NCBI RefSeq assembly: GCF_016583905.1
Contig: NZ_NRRY01000036.1
Coordinates: 1 to 52,601, forward strand
Source of the DNA: Lamprobacter modestohalophilus
Lineage (GTDB): Bacteria > Pseudomonadota > Gammaproteobacteria > Chromatiales > Chromatiaceae
Reading direction: 5' to 3'
Length of the DNA: 52,601 bases
A program made the position numbers and the translations under genes. A model generated the notes under the pieces. The model ran no database searches and was not told the DNA's origin. It was given only the letters and a program-made list of their open reading frames with translations. How positions within the stretch are numbered: position 1 is the first letter of the stretch; every line of letters begins with the position of its first letter. Of the stretch, positions 46,265 to 52,601 are shown in pieces.

Positions 46265-47263
46265 ATGTCGGCGGCCAACAGGGGTCATCAAGCCGGAGCG
46301 AAGAGCGCAGATCAGGCTCCAAACGCCGCCAGCCTCGAATGGGGCTTTCCGAATCGCGCCACCCCAGCCGGCTCCAGTGCCTACTACGCTGTGCGCATGA
46401 GCACGGCCCCGCATCGGAATGCGCTCGCGGCGTTGTTCGCCTTGCGCGCCGAGCTGCAAGCGATCCCCGATCAGGTCAGCGACCCCGGCATTGCCCAGAT
46501 CAAGCTCGATTGGTGGCGCAGCGAGATCGATCGCCTCTTTGCCGGCGAGCCACGGCATCCGCTGAGCGAGCGCCTAGCCCCGGTCGTCGCCCAGCACCCT
46601 CTTCCGCAACCCGCCTTCATCGACCTGATCGAGGGGGTCGATCGTGTTCTGCGCGCGCACCGCCATCCTGACCAGCAGGCGCAGCGCCAAAGCGACGAGC
46701 AAGACCTCGGTGCCCTGTTCGAGCTCATCGCCCGCTGCGAAGGCACTGACGCCGACGACCAAGGCCAGCTCACAACAGCACGGCGCGCGGGCGGCTGGTG
46801 TGCCCAGGTGCGGCGCATCCGCGACGCTGGTCTCTTGCTGCGCCGCGGTCGCGAGGTGCTACCGGCCGACCAGCTCGCCGCGGCCAGACTCAGCCATGAG
46901 CAGCTCGCCAGCGCCGACGGCCGCCAACGCCTGCCCGAGCTATTAAGACCGATCGGCGAGCAATTGCACGCAGCGGCACCTGACCGGGCCAAGCGCGAGC
47001 GCCATCCCGAGCAGACTCAAGCCGGCCAAGACACAGTCGGCCAAGCCACAACAGCCAGTCAACCCAAGCGCCGCCAGCGATGGGACGCCTTTAAGGCCCA
47101 CAAATCAGGCCAAACGCTCTCCAGGCTAACACCCGCCATTCGAGTTCAACTGCGCTTGCACCAAGATCTGCTCAGCGTCCTTGAACGCAGCGGCTTCGAC
47201 GTCGCCGATCAACGCATCGGCCTCACCCCGCTGCGCAAATTCTGGCTCGCTTGGCGAGCTTGA
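46265..47263 (+). CDS. Squalene/phytoene synthase-fold protein, probably non-catalytic
   Basis: A 332-residue protein of the squalene/phytoene synthase superfamily. SAYYAVRMSTAPHRNALAAL and the downstream IKLDWWRSEIDRLF are characteristic, as is GGWCAQV in the second half. However, the first aspartate-rich substrate motif (DDxxD) is replaced by LRAELQAIPDQVSD and no second Asp-rich motif is evident. This is the condition of the NDUFAF6-like branch, which assists respiratory complex I assembly in mitochondria and has bacterial relatives of unknown role. A Gln/Arg-rich insertion (~245-285) is present. The start is placed after the 18-bp repeats; a GTG at 46229 would translate part of them. Confidence 0.78.
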   Translation: MSAANRGHQAGAKSADQAPNAASLEWGFPNRATPAGSSAYYAVRMSTAPHRNALAALFALRAELQAIPDQVSDPGIAQIKLDWWRSEIDRLFAGEPRHPLSERLAPVVAQHPLPQPAFIDLIEGVDRVLRAHRHPDQQAQRQSDEQDLGALFELIARCEGTDADDQGQLTTARRAGGWCAQVRRIRDAGLLLRRGREVLPADQLAAARLSHEQLASADGRQRLPELLRPIGEQLHAAAPDRAKRERHPEQTQAGQDTVGQATTASQPKRRQRWDAFKAHKSGQTLSRLTPAIRVQLRLHQDLLSVLERSGFDVADQRIGLTPLRKFWLAWRA

Positions 47264-47402
47264 ATCGCTTAGTTAATCGCGTAGTCAAGACGACTGTTGA
47301 GCACCTGGGCAGGCTGCAAAGAGGCGAAGCGAATCTCGCCAGTAGCGACGATCAAGATTGACTGTATTGCTGCGCAGCCAGCCCGCCCTCGGACGTTTCC
47401 CC

Positions 47403-48953
47403 ATGCTCCGTAAACACCTCCCCATCGGCATCCAGACCTTCAGCAAGATCCGTGAAGACGACTACTACTATGTCGATAAGACCGGCTTTGCGCTGCAGCT
47501 GATCGAGGAGGGCACGCACTACTTTCTCTCGCGCCCGCGGCGTTTCGGCAAGAGCCTGTTCCTGGACACGCTCGGCGAGTTGTTCAGCGGCAATCAGGCG
47601 CTGTTCGAGGGGCTTCAGGCGCATCATCGTTGGGATTGGTCAAGGCGCTTCCCGGTGATCCGGCTCAGCTTCGGCGGCGGGATCGTCCAAAGCCGTGCCG
47701 AGCTCGATCGGCGCATCCTGGCGCTGCTGCGCAACAATCAGCAGGCGCTCAGCCTCGCTTGCACTGATGGCGCCGATGTTGCGGGATGTTTCGAGGAACT
47801 GATCCGCAGCGCCCACGCCAAAACCGGCAAGCGCGTGGTGGTGCTGATCGACGAGTACGACAAGCCCATTCTCGACAACCTGCGTGATCCCAACATTGCA
47901 CGCGCGATGCGCGATGGGCTGCGTAATCTCTACTCGGTGATCAAGGACTCCGACGCCCACATCCGCTTCGCCTTCCTCACCGGCGTATCCAAATTCAGCA
48001 AGGTCAGCCTGTTCTCCGGGTTGAACAACCTCAACGACATCACGGTCGATCCGCACTACTCAGCGCTCTGTGGCTACACCGAAGCGGACCTGGACAGGGT
48101 CTTCTCCCCCGAGCTGGAGGGTCTGGATCGCGGGCAGGTGCGCGCCTGGTACAACGGCTATAACTGGACCGGTGAGGCGGTCTACAACCCGTTCGATCTG
48201 CTACTGCTGTTCCAAAAACGCACATTCCGCCCCTGGTGGTTCGAGACCGGCTCGCCGAGCTTCCTGATCGAGACCCTGACCGAACGCCAGACCTGGCTAC
48301 CGCTGCTCGGGCAGTTGGAGAGCGACGCCGCCCTACTCTCTGCCTTCGATGTCGACCACATGAGCACCGAGGCCCTGCTGTGGCAGACCGGCTATCTCAC
48401 CATCGCTGAGGAGGAGCTTGTCAGCGGCACCTATTTCTACCGCTTGCGCTATCCAAACCAAGAGGTCTACCAGAGCCTCAACGGCGCCCTGCTCGAGGCC
48501 TGGACCGCGGCTGGCTCCGAGTCCGTGCGCCATCGCCGTTCGCTGTATCGGCTATTGATGGCCAACGACTTCCCCGGTCTTGAGCAGTTGTTCAGCGCCT
48601 TCTTCGCCAGCATCCCGCACGACTGGTACCGCAACAACCCGATTGCCCAGTACGAGGGCTACTACGCCAGCGTGTTCTACGCCTACTTTGCCAGCCTCGG
48701 CTTCGCGCTAACACCGGAGGAGTCCAGCAACGCCGGGCGGCTGGACATGGCGCTACGCTTCAACGGCAACCTCTACCTGTTCGAGTTCAAGGTCGTCGAG
48801 CTGGCGCCAGAAGGTCGCGCCCTACAACAGATCAAGGACCAGGGCTACGCTGACAAGTATCGCGCCGAAGGCCTGCCGATCCATCTCATCGGTGTGGAGT
48901 TCAGCCGTGAGCAGCGAACGGTGGTGGGCTTTGAGGTGGAATCGGTGCCATGA
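47403..48953 (+). CDS. AAA-ATPase-like / PD-(D/E)XK nuclease-like protein
   Basis: A 516-residue protein of the abundant AAA-ATPase_like plus DUF1703 type. The N-terminus LPIGIQTFSKIREDDYYYVDKT is the family start. Walker A is RPRRFGKSLFLD (GKS kept, first glycine replaced), and Walker B is VVVLIDEYDKPI. The C-terminus has a PD-(D/E)XK nuclease-like core: GRLDMALRFNGNLYLFEFKV. Members are often multicopy and horizontally spread; their role is unknown, possibly defence or selfish. The ATG at 47403 fits the conserved start. It ends before a hairpin and converges with the TPR gene. Confidence 0.85.
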   Translation: MLRKHLPIGIQTFSKIREDDYYYVDKTGFALQLIEEGTHYFLSRPRRFGKSLFLDTLGELFSGNQALFEGLQAHHRWDWSRRFPVIRLSFGGGIVQSRAELDRRILALLRNNQQALSLACTDGADVAGCFEELIRSAHAKTGKRVVVLIDEYDKPILDNLRDPNIARAMRDGLRNLYSVIKDSDAHIRFAFLTGVSKFSKVSLFSGLNNLNDITVDPHYSALCGYTEADLDRVFSPELEGLDRGQVRAWYNGYNWTGEAVYNPFDLLLLFQKRTFRPWWFETGSPSFLIETLTERQTWLPLLGQLESDAALLSAFDVDHMSTEALLWQTGYLTIAEEELVSGTYFYRLRYPNQEVYQSLNGALLEAWTAAGSESVRHRRSLYRLLMANDFPGLEQLFSAFFASIPHDWYRNNPIAQYEGYYASVFYAYFASLGFALTPEESSNAGRLDMALRFNGNLYLFEFKVVELAPEGRALQQIKDQGYADKYRAEGLPIHLIGVEFSREQRTVVGFEVESVP

Positions 48954-48971
48954 ACGACACGGCTGGGCTTG

Positions 48972-48998
48972 GGTGCAAAATGAAAAGCATTTTGGACC
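48972..48998. terminator. Hairpin between convergent AAA and TPR genes
   Basis: CAAAATG (48976-48982) and CATTTTG (48988-48994) form a perfect 7-bp stem with loop AAAAG, extended by GGT/ACC past one mismatch. It lies in the 50-bp gap between two converging stops, with A- and T-rich arms, so it may terminate in both directions. Confidence 0.5.
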
Positions 48999-49003
48999 CT
49001 GAC

Positions 49004-50419
49004 TTACAGAAGCTCAACGCAGATCGCTTTCCAACTTGGGCGTCCCTGTTTATCCCTGCTAATCACAGCACGACTCGAGACCTTGCTGCCTACTGCTCCA
49101 CTGAGCGGACTCGCAAGTCCTGGATGCACAAAGACACGTCGACCAGCATTGGTGACAACGAACGCGAAGGCTTGCCCCGGTCGCTGTGAAAGTTCACCCT
49201 CAAATGTCTCATACACACAGGGGATTGCGGTCTTCTCCGATGGCCGGACGCTGACGGGTCGCTTTTCGCCCTCTATAAAACCGACCTCGACGCAAGTGCC
49301 TACAGTCAATTTAGATACGGCCTGCATCGTCCGATAGAGCAAGACCACCCCATCGTCAGCATCAAAGGCAACATGGGCTAATGCTTTGTCGATGTTCTGA
49401 TGGTCGATCACACCAAGCCGATGGACGACGTCGCTCGCATCGGCACCAAAGAGCAGCGACTCTGCCTCCGCAGCAACGTCCGGCTCTTTGCTCGCGTTCG
49501 GCAACTTACCGTAGCGCTGGAACCAGTCTGAATTCACCATCTGTGACAGGTGTAGCGGCATTTTATAGCCGTGCTGCTCACGACACTGCTTAGCCGCCTG
49601 TACTTGTAGAACAGCCTCTGCGTAACGCTCAGATTTCGTCAATAGAACTGCCAGCCGAACGCGCGTCTTAAGCACTTCGACATCATTCCGCGCGACCTGA
49701 AGGGCGCGAAAGTAGCACATGATCGCCCTATCAGTGTTGTCTTGCTCCCAGGTCTGCCCGAAGAGAGACCAAGCCCAACTTGCCCGTCGTTGCCGACGTA
49801 GAACCGGCAACAGGTGCTTACGGGCTTCCTCTGTATTACCCTGTTCCGTCAGAAGCTTGCTCTTGAAATAGTGCAGCCATTGGTCATCGGGATGGGATTG
49901 AAGGGCGCTGTCCAACAGTTCGGTACCCCAAGCGACCAAATCTGAACGTTGCTCGCCTTGATCTGCGCTGATGAGTCGCGCAACCGCGTGTATCAGGCGC
50001 AACTCAAGGCTGGCGATGGTCTTGCCATCACTTGTCTCGAAAGACATGCGATCCTCCTGTCGGAGCAGAGAGGGATTCCACCACCAACGCGCAAACGCGA
50101 GGAAGTTTGGCCACTCCCTAGCAACTTTCAAAACCTGTGTCATTAACAGAGAGTGGAGCAGATCAGGAGCATTCGGTTTACCGCCTCGCGTGTACTGACG
50201 CAGCCATTCATCGAGATGCAAGACGAGGTCATCGCGCGATCTTTGACCAGCCGCGAAATCCGCCACATCTCGCTTAACAAGGGCGTAGAGCAGCCATCCC
50301 ACTGCCCACTTCAAATCGGCGCTGGCTGGTATCTCAGCCCACAGGGGGCGGGCCACCGCAAGGGCTTCGTCCAACTGATCCGCTTTGCGCAGCGCCGAGA
50401 TCTGCTGGGCAGCACGCAT
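49004..50419 (-). CDS. TPR-like protein with C-terminal cold-shock-like OB domain
   Basis: A 471-residue protein I do not recognise by name. Residues ~1-300 are helical with TPR-like pairs (DEALAVARPLWAEIPASADLKW early, then WLHYFKSKLLTEQGNTEEARKHLLPVL and DRAIMCYFRALQVARNDVEVL). Residues ~370-470 look like OB folds; the last (GELSQRPGQAFAFVVTNAGRRVFVHPGL, in two parts GELSQRPGQAFAFVV and RRVFVHPGL) has the cold-shock pattern of GFGFV...VFVH. That suggests nucleic-acid binding with a protein-interaction scaffold. Its ribosome binding sequence GGAGGAGGGA lies inside the last codons of the upstream helicase gene, one base gap, so the two are coupled. GC is lower than to the left. Confidence 0.75.
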   Translation of the reverse strand: MRAAQQISALRKADQLDEALAVARPLWAEIPASADLKWAVGWLLYALVKRDVADFAAGQRSRDDLVLHLDEWLRQYTRGGKPNAPDLLHSLLMTQVLKVAREWPNFLAFARWWWNPSLLRQEDRMSFETSDGKTIASLELRLIHAVARLISADQGEQRSDLVAWGTELLDSALQSHPDDQWLHYFKSKLLTEQGNTEEARKHLLPVLRRQRRASWAWSLFGQTWEQDNTDRAIMCYFRALQVARNDVEVLKTRVRLAVLLTKSERYAEAVLQVQAAKQCREQHGYKMPLHLSQMVNSDWFQRYGKLPNASKEPDVAAEAESLLFGADASDVVHRLGVIDHQNIDKALAHVAFDADDGVVLLYRTMQAVSKLTVGTCVEVGFIEGEKRPVSVRPSEKTAIPCVYETFEGELSQRPGQAFAFVVTNAGRRVFVHPGLASPLSGAVGSKVSSRAVISRDKQGRPSWKAICVELL

Positions 50420-50420
50420 C

Positions 50421-52601
50421 TTATCCCTCCTCCATCAGCGCCTTCACCATGTCAAACAAACCCTGACTTTTTCCCGGGGCCCCCACTTCCTGCACAACGG
50501 TCCACTTGGGTGTACCGTCGTAACAGAAATCAAGCGTTCCATGCCGTGCCCCATCGCTGATTTCTATCCGCAACTTATATGGAAGAACTCTTTTCGAGAG
50601 GATACGAAGGCCAGCACCAGCGGTGCTCTTTTCGAGTCGATCGAAAAATGCCTTAATGAATGGGTTCGAAAGCGGCTCACTATCGGCCGTCTCGCCATGA
50701 TGCAATACATGTTGCATCGCTTGGACAGCGGATTGAGCGAGGACCGTATCACCGGCCCAACAACCATCCGCCACAGTAATGGTAGAAACTCGCCCGGTTT
50801 TTTTGTACCGATATTGAACTCCAGCAACCTGCCCATTACATTTAATCTGGTACCGTTCACAATAAGAGAGATGATCGTGTCTCTCAATACTGATTCCCTG
50901 TGACTGCAGAGCGTCGCGTACCTGTCGGTGGTAATCGAAGAGCATAACTTGGCTCGACGAAAAAGAAAAACGATTCCAATCGGGATCGGCCGCTAGTTCC
51001 ACCCTACGCTCTTGCTCATTCGTAGCCGACTCTTCGAGTGGTGCTAGCGTTTGCCATTGCATCTCAGAATAGGCATCGAATTCCGGAGCTCCGATCGTGA
51101 CCAGTGTCTTTTTCGCACGCGTAATGGCCGTATAAGCCCACCGGAAGAAGTCCGCATTCTGCTTGCCGCCACTAAAATCGAAGTAAACCACCGCCGACTC
51201 CCACTCCCCTCCTTGGGCTTTGTGGCAGGTCATGGCATAACCGTATTTGACCTGCAGGGCGTTGAACCAGGGATCATCCTTGAGCGCCAAACTGAAGGCA
51301 TTCGTGTTTCGTTTGAGATCCCGGTAACGTTTCTGAAACTCGACGAGCAGCGCCCGCTGCTCTTCGGGAGTCAAGGCCCCCTGCTTCGAATTGAGGAGGT
51401 TCTCAAGCAATAGACATTCCATCCGCTGCACAATGCCGCCGGAGTTTCTGTAGGCAACGGTCGCCTTACGGAAAGTCAATGTGATGGGGAAAGTCAGCCC
51501 TCGCGGCTGTACTGTTCTGCGGTCTGGCATACCCGAGACGTCCAGAACCTGGACGAGATCGCCATTAAAGAGATCACAGCGCGGGCTGTTTCGGTTAATC
51601 AGCAACCGATCCCCTGGTCTTAGGTCTGCATTTTCGTCGCCCCACAACCTTCCTCGAATTGCACGGTTCATCTCAGCCGCCTTGGCGTTGGTGTAAGTAA
51701 TCAACACCCCATGTGGCCTACGCTCCTGATAGGCCCGTGCGATGCGGTCGATGCCCTGAACCACAGTTTCTTCTATGAGCGTCTCCCCAAATGGGCTGAG
51801 CCTGAAATGATTGAAGGACTTAGACTGAACGGCCTGACGAATTTCAGTGGCGCGTTCAAGGATCGCGCTACCAGTTTCTTGCCGATGGACATCGGTAAGT
51901 TCTAGATCGATGCAAGACAGCCCATACTCGGAACTTAAATGCTCGCTCGATAGTGCTGGAGAGGACGATTGTCTAACAGGTGGCAACTGCGCGGGATCTC
52001 CGACAAACAAGAGCTTCGCACCAATATCGCCGCACATACGCCCAAGACGGCCGATGCGCGTGTACTCGATTAGATCAGCAAGAAGACGCCCCGAACCAAA
52101 CCGCAGCATATCCTGCTTGTCGGCCTGATCACCAACCATTGATGCCTCATCAACAACAAATAGCGTGCTACCTGGATCATCACCCTTCAGGTGGAAGCGC
52201 ACGCGCATACCGGGATCGTTCTTCAATTTCGCTTCTTCAAAAACTTCTAGCTTCGCGAAGCTATAGATACGCTGATGAATCGTCGATGTATCGGCGCCGG
52301 TCTTGTCTCTAAGAATCCGTGCCGCGCGCCCAGTCGGAGCCAAGAAGGCATGTGGAAGACGCTCTGCCTTCAGCCACAGCGCAAGCGCCGCCAGAAGGGT
52401 TGTCTTGCCTGTGCCAGCACCACCTTTTAGTACTACTTTGTTATCTTGCTCTATGCATCTGATATTGTTATCATTTTTCCAGGCAGCTCGTAACAAATAG
52501 ATTCTGGACGTCTCATGGTCAAAACCCAAAGCCTTGCACGGCAAGATCCCTTGCGCTCGCTGAAAGAGAATCTGGCGTTTCACATTGAAGAATACCACCA
52601 C
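50421..52601 (-). CDS. RecD-like SF1 helicase, 5' end outside the window
   Basis: At least 726 residues, open at the window edge. Superfamily 1 helicase motifs are in order: Walker A LKGGAGTGKTTLLAAL, motif Ia APTGRAARIL, Walker B FVVDEASMV, motif III LLFVGDPAQLPPV, then YAMTCHKAQGGEWESAVVY and WAYTAITRAKKTLV of the UvrD/RecD C-terminal core. It belongs with RecD/AAA_30-type helicases rather than UvrD proper. Residues after ~555 form an extra region of ~170 residues with two similar alpha+beta units. The preceding GTG codons at the edge are not a trustworthy start. It is coupled to the TPR-OB gene, suggesting a two-component nucleic-acid-processing or defence unit. Confidence 0.83.
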   Translation of the reverse strand: MVVFFNVKRQILFQRAQGILPCKALGFDHETSRIYLLRAAWKNDNNIRCIEQDNKVVLKGGAGTGKTTLLAALALWLKAERLPHAFLAPTGRAARILRDKTGADTSTIHQRIYSFAKLEVFEEAKLKNDPGMRVRFHLKGDDPGSTLFVVDEASMVGDQADKQDMLRFGSGRLLADLIEYTRIGRLGRMCGDIGAKLLFVGDPAQLPPVRQSSSPALSSEHLSSEYGLSCIDLELTDVHRQETGSAILERATEIRQAVQSKSFNHFRLSPFGETLIEETVVQGIDRIARAYQERRPHGVLITYTNAKAAEMNRAIRGRLWGDENADLRPGDRLLINRNSPRCDLFNGDLVQVLDVSGMPDRRTVQPRGLTFPITLTFRKATVAYRNSGGIVQRMECLLLENLLNSKQGALTPEEQRALLVEFQKRYRDLKRNTNAFSLALKDDPWFNALQVKYGYAMTCHKAQGGEWESAVVYFDFSGGKQNADFFRWAYTAITRAKKTLVTIGAPEFDAYSEMQWQTLAPLEESATNEQERRVELAADPDWNRFSFSSSQVMLFDYHRQVRDALQSQGISIERHDHLSYCERYQIKCNGQVAGVQYRYKKTGRVSTITVADGCWAGDTVLAQSAVQAMQHVLHHGETADSEPLSNPFIKAFFDRLEKSTAGAGLRILSKRVLPYKLRIEISDGARHGTLDFCYDGTPKWTVVQEVGAPGKSQGLFDMVKALMEEG

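Noticed and set aside
45843-46265. Plus-strand frame through the end of gph and the 18-bp repeats (EPASHLEPASRL repeats)
   Set aside because: Out of frame with gph for its first half and made of translated DNA repeats; no start signal.
48950-49189. 79-codon plus-strand frame after the AAA gene
   Set aside because: Mostly antisense to the end of the TPR-OB gene and has no ribosome site of note; a small gene cannot be fully excluded.

Overview
The window is GC-rich DNA that looks like a gammaproteobacterial chromosome. The best guess is a halophilic or marine member of the Chromatiales (purple sulfur bacteria). This is inferred from the tamA-tamB, parE, xseB-ispA, cpdA, ygfZ and ubiG-gph genes, a large glycine-betaine/osmoprotection cluster and a SoxW-like thioredoxin. 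No photosynthesis or sulfur-oxidation operon is present to confirm it. No rRNA, tRNA or CRISPR array was seen.

Layout. 1-1572: a complete IS1182-type element with 20-bp terminal inverted repeats. It has removed the start of a REC-EAL (c-di-GMP phosphodiesterase) gene that overlaps a 1625-aa hybrid sensor kinase (to 7681). 7810-8491: a Phd/YefM-PIN toxin-antitoxin pair. 8550-16659 (minus): tamA-tamB-lpxL-like-flippase-like, an envelope biogenesis run. 16731-21525 (minus): glucokinase, a small membrane protein, a FIST sensor protein and parE. 21616-22985 (plus): xseB and ispA, divergent from parE across two perfect palindromes. 23031-28191 (minus): porin, proV, proW, proX. 28708-32332 (plus): a BCCT carrier, an orphan betaine-binding protein and a trypsin-fold protein lacking its catalytic serine, joined by TGATG stop/start overlaps; folE2 follows. 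33535-35293 (minus): a metallophosphatase and a cyclic-nucleotide-binding protein. 35483-40141 (plus): an alpha-amylase-family enzyme, a hydrolase fused to a membrane domain, and cpdA. 40163-43115 (minus): acylphosphatase, a thioredoxin-fold protein and an RNB exoribonuclease. 43372-48953 (plus): ygfZ, ubiG, gph/mupP-like, a squalene-synthase-fold protein and an AAA/PD-(D/E)XK protein. 49004-52601 (minus): a lower-GC pair, a TPR plus cold-shock-like protein and a RecD-like SF1 helicase that runs off the window.

How the genes fit together. The centre of the window is devoted to compatible-solute uptake: an ABC system, a secondary carrier, two binding proteins and an outer-membrane channel. The left part combines outer-membrane assembly (TamAB) with lipid A acylation. 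Most of the rest is conserved housekeeping. The accessory material is the IS element, the toxin-antitoxin pair and the right-hand helicase module. The last, together with the coupled BCCT/binding-protein/pseudoprotease operon, is the best candidate for undescribed biology.
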